DNA from: Hippophae tibetana
Taxonomy: Eukaryota > Streptophyta > Magnoliopsida > Rosales > Elaeagnaceae
Direction: 5' to 3'
DNA length: 64,000 nt
Assembly: GCA_037013495.1 (NCBI GenBank)
Contig: CM072811.1
Coordinates: forward strand, 18,544,659-18,608,658
Below the pieces are notes generated by a model. The model saw only the letters and a program-made list of their open reading frames with translations. It did not search any database and was not told the origin of the DNA. A program made the translations under genes and the position numbers. Numbering within the stretch: the first letter of the stretch is position 1; each line of letters begins with the position of its first letter. Shown one piece after another: positions 54,483-64,000 of the stretch.

Positions 54483-57040
54483 GTCAAGTCGTAAACTCTA
54501 GTTCATGCTCGTCAATATTAAGAATTATTCTACAAATTTACTCCTTTTCAACAATGGAAATGCATCAGTCTCTTTTCTTCTGAAGATGTCAAAGTGTGTC
54601 TGTCCTTAGATTTCAGATACTTTGTCAACACATTTTTGACCCCAATTATGCTCAGAATTTTTTATTTCAATGACTTATTTTTCAATGTTTCTCAAGTTCA
54701 TATAATGGAGTAAGGCAGACATTTATGCTATATTCAGAATAATATTATTTAAAACCAATTAAACAAGTTATAAATTTGACATTGTTTTATGAAAATAAAA
54801 GAGAAAGTAGCATATCAGAAATTATGGTAACTGAGGTAACTTTGTTTAACCCACGGAACAAGAGGTACTATATGCTTTGGTCTCCTCCTCACGTCACTTA
54901 AGTTGTAAAATGATGTGAACAAGACAAGGTATAGAGGTAGTCTCACACTTGATTAATAACAAGAAACTGGCACATATAGAAAGCTGCATGGATGTAAGGA
55001 ATGATATATGCGTGCCCATACATCCAGATGGAGAAAAAAACAAGAGGGAGGCAAATAAGGGAATTGGATTTGCATGAGTTCAACCCTTGGCTTCATACGG
55101 GATAATGGTTGTATTAGCTGCTAGCCTGCTTGAGATGAGAGGAGAGTTATTCAAGTGGTTGAAGGTAGGTAAAGGCTGGCTTTTCTAACCTTTTGATGTA
55201 TCAGACCCTTCTAGTATTGCTTCCCTTGCAGATTCTATCATTACTAAATATGGAAACTTGATACCTTGGTACATAAGAGAAGCGCCATTGGCTTTTTGAA
55301 TTTGTTCTTATCTCTTGACTAATTTTCATTTTGAACTTTTCTTTCAATTGATATACCTTCTTGGAGATGAAAAATATTTTCTGTTTAAACAAATGTAACA
55401 TCCAAGTAGTTCAGATGTAGTTAATTTGTAAAAAATTCCGATCCCCATTTCATTGAATCTTAAATTCGCATAAACTACTATTGATGCATGTTTTGATATC
55501 ATTTTGTGATGTTATATCATTCCATTCCCTGAAGTACCTTCTTACCATAACTGTTTCCATTTTAGTTTCTTCTAACCAACTCACAATTCATGCAAAGTTC
55601 TGAACGAACCATGTTGGCACATTTACACGCCTCTTAAATTTAAAGGTCTCAATTTTGATTTGGTCCCCAAAATGGTTTTTTTTTTTTAAGTTTGCAAGAA
55701 AGTTGGCAAAAAATCATGAGTTTTCGAAGACTGTATTTATGTAAAGTATGTACAAGTTAAGTAACAAGCATAATGCACAATATGGGACAGAAACTGCAAA
55801 ATTTCTCTTCTTACCAGATTTCATATTTTAATTTTAGTCAAATAGGAAAATAATGAATGTTATGAAACTTATGAAGGTAAACAAACATTCCTGGAGCTGT
55901 GATACAAGACTAGGAAATTTTCGATGCTGTCGTTACCCATGTTGTAAGTTTCTGCATATGATCCTGACGCAGTAACTCTTCATCTAATTATTAGTTAATT
56001 ACTAGTCTATAATGCATCTTGTTTACTGTTTATTGTTGTCGTTTGGAGAGATTAATAGTTTGTTAGACTTTCGCTTTAGTGCTGATGTGACTATAGAGTC
56101 TTTGCTTAAAACGCACGAGTGATTGCTCTGTTTGTGCTTTTAGATAAGGGTATCTTTGGCCATATAAGCATGAGTCACGTGAGAGAACAATTTTACCATT
56201 TTTATTATTATTATTAAAAATATTTAATGATTTTGTTTAAAAGAATATACAACTTATATAGGAGTTACAAGTAATATATATATACTTAAAGTAACTAAAT
56301 ATACATTAGCAGATATATACATTAAAAGATATACATTAACAATTATAATAGTTTTTTTCTCATAGATAAGTTTATCATTAAATTGAACTGACGAGCTCCA
56401 ATTTTTGTTTGAATTTTTTTAAAATTTTTGGTAATGTTTCTAACAGATTTCACATCAGATTAGTATTAGATGATCAAAGGTTTCTTGTAGAACTATTAAT
56501 CAAGATATATATGAAAACTTAATGCATAATGGACAACAAACTCTTTTTCATATTTCTAATCGGAGAACACTCTCATTCATGTTTTATTAACACAGAAGAA
56601 AAAAACCTGCTTGGAATCGAATACAATTGATTCTTGTTTTCTATTACAATTGGTTTGCCTTAATCACCAAAGAACCCAACTATATATATACTAGCAGGAC
56701 TTGCTAAAAATAAAAGAATACAAATGAGCTTTTAAACCAATAAAAATTGGATGGCTTATAAATCCTTACGTACTTAAGTCATCAACTTTGCACGGCTAAA
56801 AGTCAAGTCAATAATTGATTAAAAATAAACATAGGATGGTAAATAATAATTAATCTAATTATTATTTTCATCATATAATATCATTTTATATTTATTATTT
56901 ATATTTAGGATCCTCTTGTATCATGGTTTCTCATTTTGAAGAAGTTGAAGCTCCATCAAAATTAAAATTACAAATGAGGAAATTCTTGAATTCTTTGTTC
57001 CTTGCAAAACCACTTTGACTTGTTTGGCAATTGACCTTTA
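54483..57040. other. 3' flank of the PPR gene and intergenic DNA
   Basis: Possible polyadenylation signals (aataaaag near 54,794) lie downstream of the stop. Beyond that no coding motif or repeat was recognised; short frames on both strands look random. Confidence 0.55.
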
Positions 57041-57045
57041 ATGGG

Positions 57046-58597
57046 TGATATGTGATAAAGTATACATATTTTTAATTATTAATTCTTTTATATTTGAACT
57101 TATTTTATTGTTCTTATGTGTTATAATTGTTCATTTTATATTTTGAGAAAATATAAATTTTTAGAATTTTTAGGATTTTTCTTGAATTTTTTGGATAAAG
57201 TAGATAAACTTAGAAAGGATCGTGGATGAACTTAGAATGAAAATCCCAATAAGTGACCACATAGGCTTGCATGCCACATGTCTTCCAAGGAGTACACCAC
57301 ATGGCACCACATCGTTGCCTACTTCATCCAATTGCATATCGTTAAATAGACTCATACAAAGGATAGGTATAATGCACCATGCATTCCAGTTCATCGATGT
57401 ACAATGTGATATTTTCATAGCCACGCTTTGCCCTTGCATTAGGCATTTTGAACACATTTTGACACATTTTCATTGTTTTATCGATTTTTTTCCTTATAAG
57501 TACCTAAACAACACTCCATTAAACATAATCACCAGTAAAAACCCAATAAAATCGAGAGAAAAATTATTTTGGAGCTTTCTTGAAGGACTTTTAAATGATG
57601 ATTCAAAAATAAGGTTAAAGATTGATGTATATGATCTATTTGGCTTCATTTTCTGATCAAAATAATAAGATTATTGTCTCTTTTCTCTCCTAATAGTTAT
57701 GAATTGTTTAGTTATTTTTTTGTGTTGAATTTTATGTCTAGCTAAAATAATTCCTTGTGATTATATGCAATTTCAAGCCTTGGATTATCATTTAATTTGA
57801 ATTATGTTATGGTTTAATTAAAGTTTTAATTTTTAATTTTAGGATGTATTTAATTTTATGTTTGAATACAAAGCATGTTAATTTTTGAATTAGGTGTATA
57901 TCTAGATCGATATTTATTTTTGCTTATTACTAGATTATGAAATTAGTATGAAATTGTTAATTTTTGTAATTGAAGTAGTAGGTTGTAATTTTTATTACAA
58001 TTAGAATTAAATGCTTAGGTTAGAAATTGTTAACGGTGTCAATTTCATCTAATTTATTTATTATTATTATAATGTAACAAATGAATTAAAATTTGGTAGT
58101 CATAATTCTAGGTCGTTCATGAGTAATGTTGATTAATACCTGAGTTGTTAGTCAATTACAAAGTAATAAAAAGAAGGAAAATTTAGGCAAACATAAATTT
58201 CTAAAGCTAAAATTGAGAAATTAAAAAAAGGTCATAAAATATGTAATAATTTTAAGTCTTGAAAACTAAGTGAATGAGAACTTGATAAATTGGATTGTAA
58301 TCTAGTGGCAATGATAGTATCATATTCACATGTTTATCATATATATCTCAAAAATTGTGATTTTTATTGTTTTCCTATTTTTAACATTATTTTATTTTAA
58401 CCAAAAAATATTCAAAAACACTCTTCATTTTATTTGTGAAATATTAGTATTTAATTTTAAGTTAGTAATTAATAAGTTAGTTTTCTCAATCCTCTACGGA
58501 TACGGATAATAGCCTTTACTTGTAATTATATTTACATCGACATTTTTTTTTAAGAAAAATAAGCTTACATAATTGATAGTCTATTTTGGGCTCATCA
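57046..58597 (+). mobile_element. Probable solo LTR of a gypsy element
   Basis: Bounded by TGATATGTG and ...GGGCTCATCA, with LTR-like order: AT-rich U3, a TATA-like ccttataagtacc near 57,494, aataaa signals, and a 'ctacggatacggataatagcctttacttg' block near the end, comparable to the terminal blocks of other long plant gypsy LTRs. It is followed by minus-strand gypsy pol sequence, so it is not that element's 5' LTR in the same orientation. No exact TSD was found; boundaries are approximate. Confidence 0.45.
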
Positions 58598-58790
58598 ATT
58601 GGATTTGATCTGATCATGTCGAGTCGTAGCGACTTTCTTCTCTAGAATGTAGTCCTCCTTCAATGTGTCTTCTCTCTCAAACCTTAAACCTCAAATCTCA
58701 AATCATCAAGTAAAGTGAGTCAAGAATCCTTAATATATTCATTTTCATCCAATAAGGATAGCTTAAATGGATTTAAATACTCAGCATTTA

Positions 58791-59665
58791 TTATTGAATA
58801 CATTTGTATGTAAGGTGGCAACTCAAGTCAAAATGAATTCCCTCTAATCTTTTGATTCTGAATGGCCCATATCGAATTGGCCTTAACTTCTTTCCTAAAC
58901 TATGTAATTGTTCCTTGTCGAGCTTTAACCAAACCATATCTCCCGCACTGAAGTCATTTTGGATCCTATATTGGTCATGCATTGCTTTGTATCGCTGTTG
59001 TTATGTCTGTACTGCTCATCAACTTCTTTATGGAAATGCGCTTCAAGGGTCACTGTGCTTTAAGCTTATCTTCCTTTTTGTGCCCTTTTTCTCATCACCA
59101 AATGAGAACGAAATATCAAATGCACTTGAAGGGAGGTAGCCCAAACAAACTTCAAAAGGTGACTTCAAAGTAGAGTTTTGAATTTCCCTAATAAAGGTAA
59201 ATTATAAATATGGTAAACTCGCATCCCAAATACGAAGATTCCTAGAGTTATATGCTTTCAATAGATGTACCATGGTCTGATTTACCACTTCTACTTGTTC
59301 ATCCATTTGAGGATGAAAAGTAGTACTATGCTTCAACTTTGTGTCCATCAATCCTTATAAAGACTTCCCAAAGTGACTAAGAAATCTACTATCTTGATAT
59401 GAAATGATAGAAGTAGGAAACTCGAAATATTTCTAAACATTGTGAAAAAACAAATTTGATGTAGCTTTCCTGTGATTGTCTTGCAAGGACATAAGATTAC
59501 TGTTTTTCTGAATCCATTCACCACGACAAATAAATAATAAAACCTAGTAGTGGTTGTAGGAAAACTACTCAAGAAATTCATTGAGATTCTCTCCCAAGGT
59601 CTATTAGGAACCATAAGTGGTGTATATAGACCTAACTTCCTTGAAGGTTTTGATGTGTTGAACAA
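58791..59665 (-). pseudogene. Gypsy-3 integrase
   Basis: 59,348-59,665 carries VPNRPWERISMNFLSSFP and FYYLFVVVNGFRKTVILCPCKTITG, the start of the gypsy integrase core, with the usual VVDRFSKM changed to VVNGFRKT so the first catalytic aspartate is lost. 58,791-58,982 carries the C-terminal FSAGDMVWLKLDKEQL...GKKLRPIRYGPF block. Between them the core is shifted out of frame. Confidence 0.85.
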
Positions 59666-59858
59666 TACACAACCTCAAATAAAATGAAAAAACATCCACA
59701 TACATATAAGGCCAATAAACATAATGTTATAGATTGAGTAGGGTCAACTCTAAAGGAATATGAACCTCTAGAAGTATGAGCCTTTAGAATTCGTTGCACT
59801 TAGTCTCTCCATTGTTAAGAATGCATAGTTGTTCTCCCTTAAAAAATTAAGCCATCAT

Positions 59859-60433
59859 TTATCTCAGATAAACATGGTTTATGTTGTAGCTTTTCAAACA
59901 ATGCTTTGAAATCTGGGTCATTATCATAGAATTTTTATACTCAATAAGAATCACAGGTTGGATATGCATAGCCACTAACAAAGTGGAATCCCTTGGAGGT
60001 CTAGACAATATATCTACTAAATTTTTTATAACACCTTTCTTGTACTTGATAATAATGTTGAGTTTTTTCAAGAAATACGTCCACTTCATATGATGAGCTT
60101 GTTGCAACTTTGACTATGTAAGTAGTGAAAAAGCTTGTGGTTTGAATGCATTATATCTTCTTTACCTAACAAGTAGCATCTCCAATGCTTTACACATTGA
60201 TGATTAGCAAACAACTCCTTGTCGTAGGCAAGATAATTTCATACTATAGCTTGGAACATCTTAGAATAATACTCAATTGGTTTTCCATTTTGCTTTAAAA
60301 TTTCACCTAAGGCATAATTACTCGTATTTGTTTCCACATCAAATTGTTTTTGCAAATTCAATAAAGCCAATACTAAAGCCTCTAAGATCTTTCGTTTAAG
60401 TAACTTGAAGGTATCCTCATGTTTATCCATCAT
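59859..60433 (-). pseudogene. Gypsy-3 RNase H
   Basis: 60,239-60,433 begins the domain (FDVETNTSNYALGEILKQ, with D of TDAS changed to N) and continues to PIEYYSKMF; 59,859-60,107 ends it (WTYFLKKLNIIIKYKKG, NLVDILSRPP). A frameshift lies between. Confidence 0.85.
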
Positions 60434-60549
60434 TCAAATTTTATCCTGACATTATTCAATTCAAATAATGTCCCAAAAATCTTTAAAAACGACGAATAAA
60501 CTTAAACAAAGAGTGTCAAGCTCATATATAGCTTTACACCTCAGTTATT

Positions 60550-61790
60550 ATACAGGGTCTAGGCCAATTTGTAATAGCCTACACCTTGGATGGATCAACT
60601 TTCAAATCTATTCCTCCAATTATAAAACCAATATACATAAGAGAACTCTTCCCAAATTCTCATTTCTTCAAACTTAGTCTCATTTGAGATTGGCTCAACA
60701 TCTCCGACACTTTTTCAACATGAGTCAGATGTTTTCCTATGTAGGACTAAACACCAAAATATCATCCAAATAAACAATGAAAAAATCATCAATGTTTGGA
60801 TGACGTACCTTGTTCATTAGACTATAAATGTTGTTGGGGCATTGCATAAACTAAATGGAATCACTAGCCATTCAAAGAGGCCCTGTTTGGTTTTAATTGC
60901 CATTTTCCATGTAATTTCTTCTTTGATTCTGACTTGATGATAACTAGACTTCAAATACAGTTTGGTGAACCCTCTAGATGAATATAACTAATCCATTAAT
61001 TCATATATCCTAAGTAATAGATATTGATTTTTAATAGTGATTTTGTTAAGTAGTTGGAAATAAATACATATACGCTAGTTTCCATCCTTCTTTGGAACCA
61101 AAAATACTGGTGAACCACAAGGTGAGCATCTTGACTTCAATACTCCTTGTTTTAGGAGCTCATTGACTCAATTTCTTCACTTTCCTCTATTGGATGATGA
61201 TACATACCCAAATTAAGTAATAGAGAATCTTAAACGAGTTGTATCTCATGCTCTACTAGCTGCTGTAGGGTTAAGCCTTGAACATATTTAAATAAGTATG
61301 GGAATTAGGATTTTAATTTCTCCATATTTGATTATTGCTTAGGGGTTATAGTAGATAACACATGTTAAGATGGAACATTAACATTTGGTCGAACCACTAA
61401 TAAGAAAAACTTTCCACAAGTGTTTACCATCCCTTTTCGCTAGATTGGTACCAATCAAACTATTATTAAAGTTAACTTTGCTGGCATGAATGAAGTATTT
61501 AGCTCCATCCTTTATAAATCGATGCTTTTGAAGTCATCAATAGAACACCACATCACATAATTATGGACTAATAGAAATAACTTGGCATACATCCAACAAC
61601 ACCATCTCACAAGTCACTTCGTTAATGTAATCTGTAGTAATTACAAACTTGAAAATACATTGTTAAGTAATTTGTGACTCCACGTTTTTCAGGATCCATC
61701 CTAATGGATATGTTTTAGGATGAGGAGTGGTTGTTAACTATAATTTCTATACTAATGCCTCTGAAATGAGATTCTTTTGAATTCTTGGAT
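60550..61790 (-). pseudogene. Gypsy-3 protease and reverse transcriptase
   Basis: No long open frame survives. Fragments include a PHPKTYPLGWI...TQQCIFKFVITTDYINEVTCEMVLLD-like protease tail near 61,580-61,740, and reverse-transcriptase pieces on the minus strand around 60,750-61,100 (the FVPLVFLGSKKD-like block and the region before 'VYLDDILVFS'). Confidence 0.6.
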
Positions 61791-61799
61791 CAATTACTG

Positions 61800-62161
61800 T
61801 GCCATCAGATCATGCATCACTTGTATATGAACATTGAAAGTATATATTGTTTCTATGTTACTCTTAGAATTATTCTAAGAATATTTTATTCTTATTTTAT
61901 GAATATCTTATATTTATTATATTTTCTTAAATAGTATTAGTACATGTGTATATACATACCAATGTTAATGAAAAATTAAGCTTTTTTCAGAATTAATTTT
62001 GTATTAGATAAAAAAGAGAAAAGAAAAAAAATCTTTATGACTCTATCAGTGCTTACTAGTACTGACGACGTCTTACCTACCAATTTCGATGCCAATTTTG
62101 ATGACCAACTTGACAATGTTACTTCTCTATTAATGAGTGCTTGAAAAACACTATTATTTTG
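61800..62161. other. Unassigned AT-rich segment
   Basis: A stretch around 61,830-61,980 (attattctaagaatattttattcttattttatgaat, then 'tacatgtgtatatacatacc') has the look of a small copia LTR end, but without a partner or primer site I cannot assign it. Confidence 0.3.
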
Positions 62162-63677
62162 TGATTTATTTGTACATAAATTTAATAAATAGATTTGAAT
62201 ATGTATGATTTTATTATTATTTAAGTAAATCTTTGTTTTCAGAATCACTAAGTATTTTTTATTTTTTTAGGTATTTTTAGGATCAATTCCATAAAGTGAT
62301 AACACTTGAAGATTCATACCTAAAAACACTTATTTGCACCTTAAAAGAATAAAAGAACAATACATGTAAGGTTTATATGTGATCTAATCAATTGCAAAAG
62401 GGTAAATATAAAAAGTGGAAACAAGCAACACGATTCATGACATGGATTACTAATTAAAATTAGGAAAACCACTACGTATTATAGGCCATGACGTTGATAA
62501 ATGTTGGCCACGACACGCAATGATTTTTCTTTCACGATTCCATTTTCTCGTTAGCCTCAGTTATAAATATAACTCGTTTTCTTTTAGGTTATCAAATAAA
62601 ATTATAGAATTTTTAGAAAACATACTTTTTTTGTTTAGTTTTTCTTTAGTTTCTTATACAAAATTTAAATTAGGTTTAATAAGAGGCAAGAAAAGGATAT
62701 TTTTCAAGTCAGGTGATAGTAATTTGTTGCTATAATCTAGGAAATATTGGGAAGATTAATACATCTTTTGTAGAGCAGAACACATACTTCTATCTATCTT
62801 TTGGGTATAAATCTAGTTTGTATTTTTATTTCTTTTCAATAAACAATATTATATTTCTTGAATTTGTTATAAATAATTTATTGATCATTCTTTATTTTTA
62901 GCATATTTGGATGATTGTGATAATGAAATTTTAGTTACGTTGATATGTTTGTCTAAATTATTTAGGAGAATATTTTTAATTATTATTAAAAATAAATTAT
63001 TTTCTATTTCAAGATTTTTGAAATTTTATTATTGAAAAATACATTGAGGCATACTTTTCGTAATACATTTAAAATATGAAAATTAGGTTTTAATTTCATC
63101 AATCTAGATCTAATTTGAACAACTTTAATAAGAATTTAAATTGTCGGTCCGATCAAAGGTGTCAAGTTAGATGATTTGTTAATTTCTTACACGATAATCA
63201 TAATTTAATTAAATTAATGGATGGTCCAAGCGAAGCTATTAAGTTATCTAATTAATGATGAGTAGTGACTTGACCGATGACATTATTTATACATATAAGG
63301 AAAAATCAATAATTTGGAATTATATTTCAGTAACCTAATTGATGTTACTAAACATAGTCAACTAGCTAAATATCCCATTAATTCTCTATTGATTTATTAA
63401 TTGCATACCTACTTGTAATTTATGTCAACCAATCTATGTTTTGTCCTTTTATTATTTTTATCATTAGATTAATATTTTCAAAACCCAAATATGGTGATAT
63501 AATATTTAGGTTTATTTTTATGTTTGTTTTCAATATTTTTGTTCAATTAATTAAAACCATGTAGTTCCTCTTTTATCCGACCTTGGGAGTATATTTATGG
63601 CTTTTTATAAGTGATTTGTTCACTTGTGAGCATATTATAAATTTTACAAAATTTGACTATAAAGTTTTTGTGTATCA
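62162..63677 (+). mobile_element. Probable solo LTR, gypsy-type
   Basis: About 1.5 kb from TGATTTATTTG to ...TGTGTATCA. It has a TATA box (ttataaatataac, about 62,562), aataaac near 62,838, and near its end 'ccgaccttgggagtatatttatgg', closely similar to the end block of the solo LTR at 42,090-43,968 (gaccttgggagtatacttat). The word tttg is present on both sides (62,158-62,161 and 63,678-63,681), which may be a decayed TSD. No primer binding site follows, so it is solo or partial. Confidence 0.5.
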
Positions 63678-64000
63678 TTTGTCCTCTTGAATTCTCTTAC
63701 CATTGAAGTTGCCATCCTTCTCTATGCTTCTTGGTTGTCTTCCTATAAGCATAATTGGGTTCTTTAGCCATCACCGTTGCTGTTTTATTTCCATGTCATT
63801 GTTGTCTCCCACGTCATTTTCGTCCCTTGTTCAACGTCATCCGGTCTTTGATTTGCTTCGAATTGGTTTTGTTTGTTCCCCTATTTAGATTTATTTATTT
63901 ATGTTTTTATCTTATAGCTTTTTTGAATCACATATCTAGATCAGATTAAAATACAAAAACAACATTTCATATATGTTTTACCTATAAAAAATAATGAGCC
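63678..64000. other. Unassigned sequence at the window end
   Basis: A T-rich stretch with two short overlapping frames and no motif. The last bases (taatgagcc) resemble the TGATGAGCC start of long gypsy LTRs, so another element may begin at the edge. Confidence 0.3.

Larger units (their letters stand above)
58600..61800 (-). mobile_element. Ty3/gypsy pol relic (Gypsy-3)
   Basis: On the minus strand, from high to low coordinate: protease (about 61,500-61,790), reverse transcriptase (about 60,550-61,200), RNase H (59,859-60,433), integrase (58,791-59,665) and a weak chromodomain-like tail (about 58,600-58,780). All parts are broken by stops and shifts. Gag and recognisable own LTRs are missing. 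Confidence 0.82.

Noticed and set aside
57222..57656. A 144-codon plus-strand frame
   Set aside because: It lies in LTR-like sequence with promoter words, has no motif and crosses the presumed transcription start.

Overview
The window is a transposon-dense, AT-rich piece of nuclear DNA from a flowering plant, most likely a eudicot. The plant origin is supported by Ty1/copia and Ty3/gypsy LTR retrotransposons primed by initiator tRNA-Met, a TRIM mini-retrotransposon, an L1-type LINE, an integrated Caulimoviridae (pararetrovirus) relic, a P-class pentatricopeptide repeat (PPR) gene and a plant-type short-chain dehydrogenase. The species cannot be named from sequence alone. Only the PPR gene (52,647-54,482) looks intact. 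The dehydrogenase at 27,939-29,354 keeps three spliced exons but lacks its 5' third.

Layout. 1-2.35 kb: featureless intergenic DNA. 2.35-7.69 kb: a complete but decayed copia element (minus strand) with matching 5-bp target-site duplications (TSDs), carrying a 319-bp TRIM in its reverse transcriptase with its own perfect TSD. 7.8-15.5 kb: a 174-bp tandem repeat and a gypsy gag-protease relic, split by a 5.06-kb non-autonomous LTR element (10,338-15,400). That element has no gag-pol but carries a roughly 709-codon unknown reading frame with a membrane-type tail; it is the best candidate for something undescribed. 15.9-23.0 kb: a tandem array of an AT-rich unit of about 0.7-0.9 kb. It runs straight into 23.0-26.9 kb, a broken pararetrovirus relic (movement protein, coat protein, protease; cut off before reverse transcriptase). 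27.9-29.35 kb: the truncated dehydrogenase. 29.6-48.7 kb: pieces of a LINE interrupted by a Tnt1-like copia element (30,131-35,142), a gypsy element whose LTR promoter is packed with heat-shock-element-like motifs (36,493-39,923), a duplicated block and a third copia element (44,248-47,527).

The duplicated block is present at 39,924-44,247 and 48,854-51,287. The first copy holds a 1.88-kb solo LTR that the second lacks, giving an empty-site comparison. Part of the LINE is duplicated beside it, so a LINE-plus-block unit was tandemly duplicated and then invaded. 51.3-54.5 kb: the PPR gene with a probable 5'-UTR intron. 57-63.7 kb: two LTR-like sequences flanking a decayed minus-strand gypsy pol.

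The elements are nested in a readable order: LINE first, then block duplication, copia/gypsy invasions, solo LTR and TRIM. Apart from the PPR gene there is no cooperating host gene set. No tRNA, rRNA or CRISPR locus was seen.
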